Source: an uncultured Prevotella sp. (lineage in GTDB: Bacteria; Bacteroidota; Bacteroidia; Bacteroidales; Bacteroidaceae). Taken from it: a DNA stretch of 34,923 bases. The stretch spans positions 1-34,923 of the forward strand of contig CAMVOS010000025.1 in NCBI GenBank assembly GCA_947169185.1. The letters run 5' to 3'. The notes below the pieces were generated by a model. It was not told the DNA's origin and did not search any database. It worked only from the letters and a program-made list of their open reading frames with translations. Within the stretch, counting starts at the first letter, position 1; each line of letters starts with the position of its first letter. The translations under genes and the position numbers were made by a program. Positions 23,347-31,568 of this stretch are shown in pieces.

Positions 23347-25815
23347 CTATTGCTCTTTGGGCTCTTCGGCAACTTGTGGCTGTTCTGATACAGGCTTCTG
23401 TCTGGCATTGTTGGGCTCTTGTTGATGATTGACTACGTTGCCAAACTCATCGACTACAGCTTCTGCGTCAACGGCAGTCCCAAGACTATCTATTGCCAGC
23501 GAGTCTGAGTCTGAAGATAACTTAAAGTAACCGCCACAGTCATACATGCCTGATGTTAGGTTAGCGTCCTGAGGAATGGTGAATTTTGCGTGATATTGCT
23601 TGAATTGTGGGTCGTCCAATACACTCTTTAGGAAATAACCGCAAATGGGAAGTGCTGTACGGTTTCCTTGTCCTAATTCGCCAGTACGGAAGTGAATACA
23701 GCGGTATTCGCCGCCGACCCATGCGCCACAGACCAACTTCGGTGTGGTACCGATAAACCAAGCGTCCGAGTGATTGTTCGATGTGCCCGTCTTGCCACCA
23801 AAGTCGGTATCGGTAACGTCATAACCCACATAACCACGCAGACGCGAAGACGTACCGCTCATACCTCCCATCAGCAATTGCTGTACAAGGAATGCACTAC
23901 GCTCAGTAAGCGCTTGTTTGTCTTCCGTCTTAGCTTCATAGACTACATCGCCATCGCGATCTACGATGCGGGTGACGAGTACTGGATCGTGCATACGTCC
24001 TTGGTTGACAGGTGTGCAATAGGCATTGACCAATTCCAATAGGTTAACATCACTGGAACCTAAGGCCAGCGCTGGGGTTGGGTCAAGTCTTGACTTGATT
24101 CCCATGTCGTGAGCCGTCTTGGCTATACGGTCGATGCCACACTCCTGTCCCAGACGGACAGCTACCGAGTTAATACTCATGGCGAAGGCCTGTTTTAGCG
24201 TGATATTTGCACCTGAGAAATGTCCATCGGCATTCGTGGGAGCCCACGTCACCTCCTTGCCTTTGTCCATCACCTTCATAGAGAAGAACTCGTCCTTACG
24301 TGTGTCACAAGGCATGATGCCCTGATTCATAGCTTCTGCATAGACAAACAGTTTAAATGTAGAACCAGGCTGACGCATGGCAGTTACCTTGTCGTATTTC
24401 CATGTTTTGAAATCGACGTCGCCCACCCATGCCTTCACATGTCCAGTTTGGGGTTCTATGGCTACAAAACCGCAGTGCATGAAATGCTCCATATAGCGTA
24501 TGCTGTCCAGCGTTGACATCTCTTTCTCAATATACCCCTGCTCGTAATCGAACAGCTTGACGGGGTGGGGTACGTTCAGATAGTAGTTGATGGAGTCTTC
24601 GTTGCCCTCAAATTTCTGGCTAAGCAGTTTGTAGTAGGGAGTCTTCTTAGCTAAATCTTCAATGAAATGTGGAATTTCTATATGACGTTCGTCCTGCCAT
24701 GGGTTCGTACTTCCCCAGTGGGCATTGAAGGTCTTCTGCACCTGCTTCATCTGTTTCACTGCGGCATCTTCAGCATATTTCTGCATGCGCGTGTCGATAG
24801 TGGTGTATATCTTCAGTCCCTCTGTGTAATAGGCGTATGCACGTTCTTCGCCATAGTAGTCGCGACACCAGTCCTTCATCCAATCACCCACAGCCTCACG
24901 GAAATAGTTAGCTTCTCCGTCGTAAGCATTCTCAACGCTGTAATCCATCTTGATTTCCGTCTGTTTCAACGAGTCGCACGCCTCTTGTGTCAGATGTCCG
25001 TGTTTCCTGACCAAGTCGAGCACCACATTTCTACGAGCCAGCGCGTTCTTGGGATTGATGCGTGGGTTATAGTAAGTCGTAGCCTTCAGCAATCCCACCA
25101 ATACGGCAGCCTGTTCTGAAGTCAGCTTGTCGGGGGTTGTACCAAAATAGGTTCTGGCTGCTGTCTTTATACCAAAGGCATTCGAACCAAAGTCCACCGT
25201 ATTGGCATACATAGTCAGAATTTCGTTCTTCGAGAAGTTAAACTCCAGCTTGTAGGCTGTAATCCATTCCTTGCTCTTCATGATGAGCAGTTTCAGTCCA
25301 GGAATATTGCCTAACAAACCAGTAGAATATTGAGTACGGACGCGGAACAGGTTCTTGGCCAACTGTTGGGTGATGGTCGATGCACCACGTGCGTCACGAT
25401 GCATTACGTAGTCTTTCAGCGCAGCTCCAAATGCCTGATAGTCAATGCCATGATGGCTACGGAAACGTTCATCTTCCGTGTCGATGAGGGTGTTCCAAAA
25501 AGCCGAACTCACCTCTTCGTAGGTCACTGGCATGCGGTTCTCACTGAAGAATTTTCCTATCACCTTGCCATCTGCGCTATAAATCTGAGATGCTTCTGCA
25601 GGATGCGTATTCTTCACATCGCTCATCGATGGTGACTTGCCAAAGAGCCAGAGGAAATTGATGTCCACCATGACCAGATACAGAAAAAAGGCCATAACAA
25701 GCGTTCCTAGTGCTGACAATGTTTTGATGTACCAGGGACGTCCTTTGAAGAGTCCCTTGTACCAATTTGCCACACCTTTTAGTGCCTTTATCATATTCTC
25801 AGTGTAATTATTCAT
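23347..25815 (-). CDS. Penicillin-binding protein 1A-type bifunctional peptidoglycan synthase
   Basis: An 822-residue class A penicillin-binding protein that polymerises and cross-links peptidoglycan at the inner membrane. A single membrane anchor lies at about residues 30-50. The GT51 transglycosylase domain has its catalytic glutamate in TEDERFRSHHGID (E114) and the signature GASTITQQLAKNLF. The transpeptidase domain has SxxK at S485-K488 (PGSTFK), SxN at S547-N549 and KTG at 675-677. A hydrophilic tail rich in Gln, Glu and Pro follows. The start overlaps the miaA stop by 8 bases, and the stop abuts the helicase start. Position behind the lipid A genes suggests coordinated envelope growth. 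Confidence 0.95.
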   Translation of the reverse strand: MNNYTENMIKALKGVANWYKGLFKGRPWYIKTLSALGTLVMAFFLYLVMVDINFLWLFGKSPSMSDVKNTHPAEASQIYSADGKVIGKFFSENRMPVTYEEVSSAFWNTLIDTEDERFRSHHGIDYQAFGAALKDYVMHRDARGASTITQQLAKNLFRVRTQYSTGLLGNIPGLKLLIMKSKEWITAYKLEFNFSKNEILTMYANTVDFGSNAFGIKTAARTYFGTTPDKLTSEQAAVLVGLLKATTYYNPRINPKNALARRNVVLDLVRKHGHLTQEACDSLKQTEIKMDYSVENAYDGEANYFREAVGDWMKDWCRDYYGEERAYAYYTEGLKIYTTIDTRMQKYAEDAAVKQMKQVQKTFNAHWGSTNPWQDERHIEIPHFIEDLAKKTPYYKLLSQKFEGNEDSINYYLNVPHPVKLFDYEQGYIEKEMSTLDSIRYMEHFMHCGFVAIEPQTGHVKAWVGDVDFKTWKYDKVTAMRQPGSTFKLFVYAEAMNQGIMPCDTRKDEFFSMKVMDKGKEVTWAPTNADGHFSGANITLKQAFAMSINSVAVRLGQECGIDRIAKTAHDMGIKSRLDPTPALALGSSDVNLLELVNAYCTPVNQGRMHDPVLVTRIVDRDGDVVYEAKTEDKQALTERSAFLVQQLLMGGMSGTSSRLRGYVGYDVTDTDFGGKTGTSNNHSDAWFIGTTPKLVCGAWVGGEYRCIHFRTGELGQGNRTALPICGYFLKSVLDDPQFKQYHAKFTIPQDANLTSGMYDCGGYFKLSSDSDSLAIDSLGTAVDAEAVVDEFGNVVNHQQEPNNARQKPVSEQPQVAEEPKEQ

Positions 25816-26704
25816 ATTGTTCGATATATTTTAGTATTTTTTCTTGTTCGCCAGCGTCAAACCACTTCATTTCCGCGTCGCGCTTAAACCATGTCAACTG
25901 TTTGCGGGCATAACGTCTGGTATTGCCCTTCATGCGTTCAACAGCTTCCTCTAATGACCAGCGCCCATCCATGTAGTCGAACATCTCTTTGTATCCAACC
26001 GTGTTCAATGCATTTAACTGTCGTTGACTGTACAGTGATTGGGCCTCTTTCAATAGCCCATTTTCCATCATCTCGTCTACGCGCGCGTTAATCCTATTAT
26101 ATAAAGTGTCACGCTCTCTGTTCAGTCCTATCTTGACAATATGAAACGGACGCTCTTTCTTTTCTTGTTTACGAAAAGAAGTATATGTCAGTCCTGTCTG
26201 ATAACATATTTCCAGAGCGTGTATAACGCGTCGGTAGTTCTGTCTGTCTACAATCTGATAATGTTCTGGGTCCAGTCGTTTCAGGTCTTCGCAGAGTGCT
26301 TCCAGTCCTTCCGTTTGATAGCGTTGTTTCATCTCTTCGCGAATGTCTTCACGAATGGTGGGAATGTCATCAATACCATTGCAGACAGCGTCTATATACA
26401 TCATCGAACCCCCAGACAGTACCATTATGCTATGCATTTTGAACTGTTCGTTCAATAGTTCAAGTACCTCCTGTTCATACATTGAAGCATTATAGTAGTC
26501 ATTGATACTTTTGGTACCTACAAAATAGTGTTTCGCAGCCCGCAGTTGCTCGTCAGTAGGTGCAGCTGTACCAATTTTCAACTCACGATAGATTTGCCTG
26601 GAGTCAGCATTGATTACAGGGATGCCATAGCGTTGGGCAATCTCGATGGTGAGAGCAGTCTTGCCAACAGCTGTAGGTCCAGTGATGACAATGAGTGTGC
26701 TCAT
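25808..26704 (-). CDS. miaA: tRNA dimethylallyltransferase
   Basis: This 298-residue enzyme transfers a dimethylallyl group to A37 of tRNAs reading UNN codons. The P-loop GPTAVGKT spans residues 9-16, followed by the family hallmarks INADSRQIYRELKIGTAAP and LSGGSMMYIDAV, RQNYRRVIHALEI, and, near the C-terminus, NTVGYKEMFDYMDG, then RRYARKQLTWFKRD. ATG 26704 is chosen over an in-frame TTG at 26707. It overlaps the lpxA stop by one base (TGATG), and its own stop overlaps the PBP1A start. Placement of a tRNA-modification gene in an envelope operon is probably transcriptional convenience. Confidence 0.96.
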   Translation of the reverse strand: MSTLIVITGPTAVGKTALTIEIAQRYGIPVINADSRQIYRELKIGTAAPTDEQLRAAKHYFVGTKSINDYYNASMYEQEVLELLNEQFKMHSIMVLSGGSMMYIDAVCNGIDDIPTIREDIREEMKQRYQTEGLEALCEDLKRLDPEHYQIVDRQNYRRVIHALEICYQTGLTYTSFRKQEKKERPFHIVKIGLNRERDTLYNRINARVDEMMENGLLKEAQSLYSQRQLNALNTVGYKEMFDYMDGRWSLEEAVERMKGNTRRYARKQLTWFKRDAEMKWFDAGEQEKILKYIEQYE

Positions 26705-27474
26705 CAACGTATCACACCACGCTTTGATGACTCGATAAACGAGCAGATGTATTCCACCTCTTTCGAGTTTGGATACTTGGCACGTGCCTCGGCGATGCCA
26801 TCCTTCATAACTCCTTTTGAGTAGATAATGCGGTATGCATCGTGGATAGCTTCAATAGTTTCGTTCGAGAAACCTCTGCGACGCAATCCTATCAGGTTTA
26901 CACCAGCATAGCGAACAGGCTCTTTACCAGCAATCACATAGGGAGGAATGTCCTGACTTGTACGGGTTCCGCCTTGGAACATGATGTAGCCTCCAACGTG
27001 TAGGAACTGATGGAATAAACACGTGGCGGAGATAATAGCATAATCGTCAACAACGACCTCACCAGCAAACTTTGTCGAGTTGCCAATGATGCAGCCGTTG
27101 CCTATTTCGCAATCATGCCCGATATGCATATTTTCCATTAAAAGGTTGCCGTTACCTACAACAGTCTTTCCTTTTGAGGCAGTACCACGACTGATGGTAA
27201 CATTCTCGCGAATCGAGTTGTTGTCACCAATTTCACAAGTGGTTTCTTCACCTTGGAATTTCAAATCCTGAGGTTTGGTCGAGATGCTGGCACCTGGGAA
27301 GAATTCATTGTCGTTACCAATGCGTGCACCAAAGTGGATGGTTACATTGTTCAGAAACTTGTTGTTGTTGCCAATGACGACGTTTTTGTCAATCACGCAG
27401 AAAGGACCAATGACATTGTTGTCGCCCAACTTTGCCTCTGGGTCAACGACTGCTAAGGGATGTATTTGATTCAT
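26704..27474 (-). CDS. lpxA: UDP-N-acetylglucosamine O-acyltransferase
   Basis: This 256-residue cytoplasmic trimer-forming enzyme moves a 3-hydroxyacyl chain from ACP to UDP-GlcNAc, the first step of lipid A synthesis. The left-handed beta-helix hexapeptide repeats are evident from residue 1 on (HPLAVVDPEAKLGDNNVIGP). The catalytic histidine equivalent is H120 in HIGHDCEIGN. The region AIISATCLFHQFLHVGGYIMF and PPYVIAGKEPVRYAGVNLIGL match the LpxA C-terminal half. It lies between lpxC-fabZ and miaA. The 62-base gap to fabZ is nearly filled by an octamer repeat. Confidence 0.96.
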   Translation of the reverse strand: MNQIHPLAVVDPEAKLGDNNVIGPFCVIDKNVVIGNNNKFLNNVTIHFGARIGNDNEFFPGASISTKPQDLKFQGEETTCEIGDNNSIRENVTISRGTASKGKTVVGNGNLLMENMHIGHDCEIGNGCIIGNSTKFAGEVVVDDYAIISATCLFHQFLHVGGYIMFQGGTRTSQDIPPYVIAGKEPVRYAGVNLIGLRRRGFSNETIEAIHDAYRIIYSKGVMKDGIAEARAKYPNSKEVEYICSFIESSKRGVIR

Positions 27475-27480
27475 AATTTA

Positions 27481-27536
27481 TTTCGATGTTTCGCTATTTT
27501 GCTATTTCGATGTTTCGGTATTTCGAAGCTTCGACG
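27481..27536. repeat. Seven tandem octamers in the lpxA/fabZ gap
   Basis: Seven consecutive 8-bp units of the form TTTCGNNN begin at 27481, 27489, 27497 (TTTTG), 27505, 27513, 27521 and 27529 (CTTCG). They fill the gap between the fabZ stop and lpxA start apart from six bases. On the transcribed minus strand they read as CGAAA-rich blocks (CGAAACAT, CGAAATAG). The unit pattern ATG, CTA, CTA, ATG, GTA, AAG, ACG in the last three bases suggests duplication followed by drift. Role unknown; the 24-base distance between the two TTTCGATG copies is a multiple of the unit. Confidence 0.8.
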
Positions 27537-28919
27537 TTATTTGTTCTTGACTATCTGTGCTGTAAATGTTGCCTCTGCTACTACATGGTCGCCAACGAAG
27601 ATGTAGCCTTTCATTGACGATATTCCATGACGAACGGGAGCTAGCAAGTCTACCTTGAACAGCAGAGTGTCGCCAGGCACCACTTTCTGGCGGAATTTCA
27701 CGTCATCAATCTTCATGAAGTATGTGCTCCAGCGCTCAGGCTCCTCGAGCGTGTTCAGCACCAACAGGCCACCACATTGTGCCATAGCTTCAATCTGCAA
27801 CACACCAGGCATAACGGGCTCCTCAGGGAAGTGCCCCTGGAAGAACGGCTCGTTTGACGTGATATTCTTGATACCCACAATGGTGTTGGCACCAAGCGAG
27901 ATAACCTTATCCACCAACTGCATGGGATAGCGGTGTGGCAGGAGTTCGCGAATCTTGTTCACGTCCATGATAGGCTCCTCGTTGGGGTCGTAGAACGGTG
28001 CCTGGATTTCGTGTTTGCGAATCTCCTTGCGCATCTGACGTGCGAACTTGTTGTTGATGGTATGTCCAGGACGTGTGGCAATAATACGACCCTTAATAGG
28101 CTTGCCAATCAGTGCCATATCGCCAATCACGTCGAGCAACTTGTGGCGTGTGCATTCGTTTTCCCATACCAGTGGCTTGTGCTGAATGTAGCCCAGCTCT
28201 GTGGCATCACGATGCTCAACACCCAGCATATCTGCCAGTTGGTCGAGTTGTTCTTGTGAGATCTGACGTTCGTAGATAACGATGGCATTGTCCATATCGC
28301 CACCCTTAATGAGGTTGGCCTGCAACAGGGGCTCGATATCGCGAACAAAGACGAAGGTACGTGCAGCAGCTATCTCTTCCGTGAAATTCTCCATGTTATC
28401 GAGCGTAGCAAACTGCGAATTGATGATCTTCGAGTCGAACGAACACATAGCGGTAATCGAGAAGTCCTCGTCAGGCAGAATTGTGATGCACGAGCCGGTC
28501 TGTTCGTCCTTGACCTCTATTTTTCTACGGATAATGTAATAGTCCTTGGGGGCATTTAGCTCTTCTACGCCTACCTCTTTGATCTTTTCGATATACTGGA
28601 TGGCTGAGCCGTCGAGGATGGGGAATTCAGGACCATTCACCTGAATCATACAGTTGTCAACCCCTAAGGCATAGAGGGCTGCCAGTCCGTGCTCTACTGT
28701 CGATACACGTGCATCACCTTTAGCTAAGACTGTGCCTCGCTGGGTGTCGATTACATTTTCTGCGATAGCATCAATGATAGGTTCACCCTCCATGTCGATG
28801 CGTTTAATCTTATAACCAGTGTTTTCTGGTGCAGGATTGAAGGTTACTGTTAAATTCAAACCGGTGTGCAGTCCTTTGCCAAACAGCGAAAAACTACCTT
28901 TCAGTGTCTTTTGTTTCAT
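27537..28919 (-). CDS. lpxC-fabZ: Bifunctional UDP-3-O-acyl-GlcNAc deacetylase / 3-hydroxyacyl-ACP dehydratase
   Basis: A 460-residue natural fusion. Residues 1 to about 300 are LpxC, the zinc deacetylase and committed step of lipid A synthesis, with zinc-ligand histidines H77 (STVEHGLAAL) and H259 (TRHKLLDVIGD). Residues about 315-460 are FabZ, a hotdog-fold dehydratase of fatty acid elongation, starting IRELLPHRYPMQLVDKV with catalytic H363 (GHFPEEPVMPG) and E377 (QIEAMAQ). The two activities compete for the same 3-hydroxyacyl-ACP pool, so fusion fixes their ratio. This fusion is characteristic of Bacteroidota and not a novelty. It lies 21 bases after lpxD in the operon. Confidence 0.97.
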   Translation of the reverse strand: MKQKTLKGSFSLFGKGLHTGLNLTVTFNPAPENTGYKIKRIDMEGEPIIDAIAENVIDTQRGTVLAKGDARVSTVEHGLAALYALGVDNCMIQVNGPEFPILDGSAIQYIEKIKEVGVEELNAPKDYYIIRRKIEVKDEQTGSCITILPDEDFSITAMCSFDSKIINSQFATLDNMENFTEEIAAARTFVFVRDIEPLLQANLIKGGDMDNAIVIYERQISQEQLDQLADMLGVEHRDATELGYIQHKPLVWENECTRHKLLDVIGDMALIGKPIKGRIIATRPGHTINNKFARQMRKEIRKHEIQAPFYDPNEEPIMDVNKIRELLPHRYPMQLVDKVISLGANTIVGIKNITSNEPFFQGHFPEEPVMPGVLQIEAMAQCGGLLVLNTLEEPERWSTYFMKIDDVKFRQKVVPGDTLLFKVDLLAPVRHGISSMKGYIFVGDHVVAEATFTAQIVKNK

Positions 28920-28940
28920 ATCTTAATGTTTTTCACTTTT

Positions 28941-29936
28941 TCAAATTTCAACTGTCAACTTATCCTTCAAAGCTTCGATTTCCTTGCGCAGCATGCCCAA
29001 CTCCTTGTACATGTCGGGCAGACGCTTCATAACGGCCTGAGCCTTGAAAAACACCTTCGGGTCGATGGCTGGCGCACCTATCAGCTGCTCGCCATTGCCC
29101 TTAGTATTGCTGATGACGCCACTTTGGGCACCAATAAAGGTTTTGTCAGCTATCTTGATGTGACCAGAGAATCCTGCTTGTCCGCCAACCATACACCAGG
29201 CGCCAATCTTCGTGCTCCCAGCCATACCTACTTGAGCCGACATGACAGTGTTTTCGCCAATCTCGCAGTTGTGGGCCACCTGAATCAAGTTGTCCAATTT
29301 TACACCCTTGTGGATAATTGTCTCCCCCATTGTCGAGCGGTCTACGCAGGTGTTGGCACCAATTTCCACATCGTCCTCAATAATGACAATACCTAGCTGT
29401 GGAATCTTCTCGTAGCCCTCCTGATTGGGGGCAAATCCGAATCCGTCAGCGCCAATCACGGCACCTGCATGGATAGTGACATTCCGTCCAATCTGGCATC
29501 CGTCGTAGATGGTGACATTTGGGAAAATGCGTGTGCCGTCACCTATCTTTACACCATCACCGATATAGGTAAAGGGTCCCACATATACATCTTTGCCAAT
29601 CTCGGCGGTCTTGCTGATAAAAGCTAGCGGATCAATACCCGTCTTTTTGGGCAGTGAGGCTGCATACATCTGCATCAGCTTGGCCACGCACTCGTAGGCG
29701 TTAGGCACTCTGATTAGCGTAGGCTCCACAGCGTGCTCCAACTCTAAGTCGTCGTTTATCAGCACGATACTGGCTTTCGTTTCATAAATATATGATGTGT
29801 ATTTAGGGTTCGATAGGAAGGTGATAGCGCCTTCAGTTGCCTCTTCTATCTTTGCGAAAGTGCTGACAGTGGCTTGTTCGTTGCCTTCCACTCGTCCACC
29901 GATAAAATCAGCTATTTGTTTGGCTGTAAATTGCAT
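28941..29936 (-). CDS. lpxD: UDP-3-O-(3-hydroxyacyl)glucosamine N-acyltransferase
   Basis: This 331-residue enzyme adds the second acyl chain in lipid A synthesis. An N-terminal uridine-binding domain ([16 protein letters not shown]) is followed by left-handed beta-helix hexapeptide repeats from about residue 100. These include [16 protein letters not shown] and the catalytic-type histidine segment [18 protein letters not shown]. The C-terminal helix ([19 protein letters not shown]) is coiled-coil-like, as in homologues. The start MQFTAKQ (29936) is preferred to an ATG four codons earlier (29948). It is the first gene of the lpxD, lpxC-fabZ, lpxA, miaA, PBP1A, helicase operon. Confidence 0.95.
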   Translation of the reverse strand: MQFTAKQIADFIGGRVEGNEQATVSTFAKIEEATEGAITFLSNPKYTSYIYETKASIVLINDDLELEHAVEPTLIRVPNAYECVAKLMQMYAASLPKKTGIDPLAFISKTAEIGKDVYVGPFTYIGDGVKIGDGTRIFPNVTIYDGCQIGRNVTIHAGAVIGADGFGFAPNQEGYEKIPQLGIVIIEDDVEIGANTCVDRSTMGETIIHKGVKLDNLIQVAHNCEIGENTVMSAQVGMAGSTKIGAWCMVGGQAGFSGHIKIADKTFIGAQSGVISNTKGNGEQLIGAPAIDPKVFFKAQAVMKRLPDMYKELGMLRKEIEALKDKLTVEI

Positions 29937-29967
29937 GTCCTTGTACATTATTTAATCAAAACTTTTG

Positions 29968-29999
29968 CAAAGTTACGAAAAAAGGTACATTAAACCAAA
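29968..29999 (-). promoter_or_regulatory. Promoter of the lpx operon
   Basis: On the minus strand TTTG (29999-29996) and a perfect TAACTTTG (29975-29968) are 20 bases apart. Initiation near 29963 gives a short leader of about 15-27 bases before lpxD. No other convincing promoter was noted before the helicase at the operon's end. Confidence 0.75.
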
Positions 30000-30007
30000 T
30001 AAAAACC

Positions 30008-31228
30008 TTAAAATCGTTGATAACAGAGGTAATATTTTCGTATTTTCTTTGAAAGCAGTTGTACATTTAAGATTTCAGAAGCCTCTGAAATGTCTTTAAC
30101 GGTGCCATCTTTGTAAAGTATTCCGATGCTATCGTCTTCGGGATTATACATGTCTTTTCCAATCTCCGTCAAACTCATCAGGTAGGCAGTATCTTCCAAT
30201 GAAATTCCTTCCTTGTTTGCAATGTTCTGTGCTATCTCGTTAAGACGTTCCTGGGATGGTCGATCTTCGCTGACTTCAACACGCCATAGATGTCTGTCAA
30301 GCATGCTTTCTGCAAGTAATGCGAGCGTTTTATCGTCGCTATGCTTCCATGCTTTTAGGGCACTCCAAATGTCGGAATCATCCAGTTCGCTATACATGGT
30401 CAACGCCTCTGGATGTTGCTCAAACCAGGTGCGGTCTACGTCGTTTTTTAGGAAATAGGAGAGAGCTGGGGCGGCGAAAATGTCGCGACCTTGTTTTGTC
30501 AGTATTTTTGCACGTTTTAGTGCGCTAACCAGAATTTTCTCATAGCCTACGGCTGTCTTGTGCAGATATACCTGCCAGTACATCAGGCGCCGAGTGGTCA
30601 GAAAGTTCTCTATTGAATAGATGCCCTTTACTTCGACCACCAGTTGCGAGTCTTTCACGTTCAGCATTTTAATAATACGGGCACTACCGATATTGCCCTC
30701 TGTGACACCAGTAAAGAACGAATCGCGACGCAGGTAGTCCAGTCGGTCCATATCCAGTTGCGACGAGATAAGCTGGTGGAATATCTTGTTGGGATAGTCA
30801 TCCTTGAAAATGCTGATGGCCAGCGCCAGCTGCCCTTTCAAGTCGTGATTGATCTGCTCCATCATCAGTAGCGAGATGTCCTCATGCGAAATGCCCTTGA
30901 TTAGCGTGTTCTCCAAGACGTGAGAGAAAGGGCCGTGTCCGATGTCGTGCATCAGAATAGCCGCCTGAACGGCTTCCGCCTCTGAGTCAAAGATGTAGAT
31001 ACCCTTCTCCTGTAGTGACTTGACGGCCTCTGACATCAGATAGAAGGCACCAAGCGAATGTTGGAAACGGGTGTGGCGTGCACCAGGATATACGACGGAG
31101 GCCAGCCCCAGCTGGTTGATGCGGTTCAGGCGTTGGAACAGCGGATGGCGCACAACGTCGTAGAGTAGGCCTCGTGGAATCTTGATAAACCCGAATACTG
31201 GGTCATTGATAATCTTGTGTTCGTTCAT
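30008..31228 (-). CDS. HD-domain phosphohydrolase (SAMHD1/YwfO-like)
   Basis: A 406-residue cytoplasmic protein with an HD metal-dependent phosphohydrolase domain near the N-terminus. Metal ligands are H52 in GARHTRFQHSLG, H94-D95 in LMHDIGHGPFSH, and an aspartate in LDMDRLDYLRRD. This arrangement is that of dNTP triphosphohydrolases such as SAMHD1 and the bacterial YwfO group, so nucleotide triphosphate hydrolysis is likely but not shown. The ATG at 31228 is used because a good promoter lies just before it; the frame stays open much further upstream but through non-coding DNA. It sits next to lpxD on the same strand, an arrangement I recall from other Bacteroidales. Confidence 0.86.
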   Translation of the reverse strand: MNEHKIINDPVFGFIKIPRGLLYDVVRHPLFQRLNRINQLGLASVVYPGARHTRFQHSLGAFYLMSEAVKSLQEKGIYIFDSEAEAVQAAILMHDIGHGPFSHVLENTLIKGISHEDISLLMMEQINHDLKGQLALAISIFKDDYPNKIFHQLISSQLDMDRLDYLRRDSFFTGVTEGNIGSARIIKMLNVKDSQLVVEVKGIYSIENFLTTRRLMYWQVYLHKTAVGYEKILVSALKRAKILTKQGRDIFAAPALSYFLKNDVDRTWFEQHPEALTMYSELDDSDIWSALKAWKHSDDKTLALLAESMLDRHLWRVEVSEDRPSQERLNEIAQNIANKEGISLEDTAYLMSLTEIGKDMYNPEDDSIGILYKDGTVKDISEASEILNVQLLSKKIRKYYLCYQRF

Positions 31229-31237
31229 ATTCGACTG

Positions 31238-31269
31238 CAAAGGTAGTGCAAACCGAGCGAAAAACCAAA
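31238..31269 (-). promoter_or_regulatory. Promoter of the HD phosphohydrolase gene
   Basis: On the minus strand TTTG (31269-31266) and a perfect TACCTTTG (31245-31238) are 20 bases apart. Only 9 bases separate the -7 box from the ATG at 31228, so the leader would be just a few bases. Confidence 0.75.
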
Positions 31270-31301
31270 TACATTTGAGTTTTTCTGAGGTGTAGCCTAA
31301 C

Positions 31302-31316
31302 TTCACCAAAGGTGAA
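31302..31316. promoter_or_regulatory. Palindrome in the divergent region, possible operator
   Basis: A perfect 6-bp inverted repeat, TTCACC-AAA-GGTGAA, lies 33 bases upstream of the HD gene's -33 box. Its size suits a small dimeric regulator, or it may be a minor hairpin. No regulator is encoded nearby. Confidence 0.35.
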
Positions 31317-31400
31317 AGTACGATTTTTCTACTGGAAAACAGAAAATCAACGAGATTTATTTTGTGGAACTGAGAAAAGAATGTGTTTTTGTAGCGTGAA

Positions 31401-31505
31401 TTTTTATGTTCTTGCGCTGAGAACATAAGTTCACAGTGCACAAACATAAGTTCTCAGCTTACGAACATAAGTTCTCAGCCTAGAAACATAAAATATTACG
31501 AAGGA
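31401..31505. repeat. Tandem array of 21-bp units upstream of the epimerase-like gene
   Basis: Three strong units start AACATAAGTTC at 31422, 31443 and 31464, exactly 21 bases apart; two of them share AACATAAGTTCTCAGC. Degenerate units in the same register lie on each side: 31401 keeps GTTCT in phase, and 31485 keeps AACATAA. The core GAACATAAGTTC is palindromic (GAAC-ATAA-GTTC). Around the first strong unit the dyad extends to CTGAGAAC-ATAA-GTTCACAG with one mismatch. The array ends 27 bases before the -33 box. Confidence 0.85.
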
Positions 31506-31532
31506 GCAGAAAATCGGAAAACTCCAAATAAA

Positions 31533-31564
31533 TTTGTTTTTTCTCTCGCTTATTCGTATCTTTG
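31533..31564 (+). promoter_or_regulatory. Promoter of the epimerase-like gene
   Basis: TTTG at 31533-31536 and a perfect TATCTTTG at 31557-31564 are 20 bases apart. The ATG at 31569 is 4 bases past the -7 box, where transcription itself should begin, so the mRNA is predicted leaderless or nearly so. Confidence 0.75.
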
Positions 31565-31568
31565 CAGC

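Larger units (their letters stand above)
31229..31568. other. 340-bp divergent intergenic region
   Basis: This gene-free stretch separates the HD phosphohydrolase (minus) from the epimerase-like gene (plus). In order it holds the minus-strand promoter (31238-31269), a TTCACC-AAA-GGTGAA palindrome (31302-31316), an AT-rich stretch, an array of 21-bp units (31401-31505), and the plus-strand promoter (31533-31564). I see no credible coding sequence. Confidence 0.75.

Noticed and set aside
27537..28919. lpxC-fabZ fusion as a novel fusion
   Set aside because: It is intact and well known as a normal gene structure in Bacteroidota.
31229..31447. N-terminal extension of the HD phosphohydrolase (open frame to 31447)
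   Set aside because: It crosses the promoter and the repeat array, has no family-like sequence, and the homologous start MNEHKIINDPVFG is at 31228 just behind a perfect promoter.
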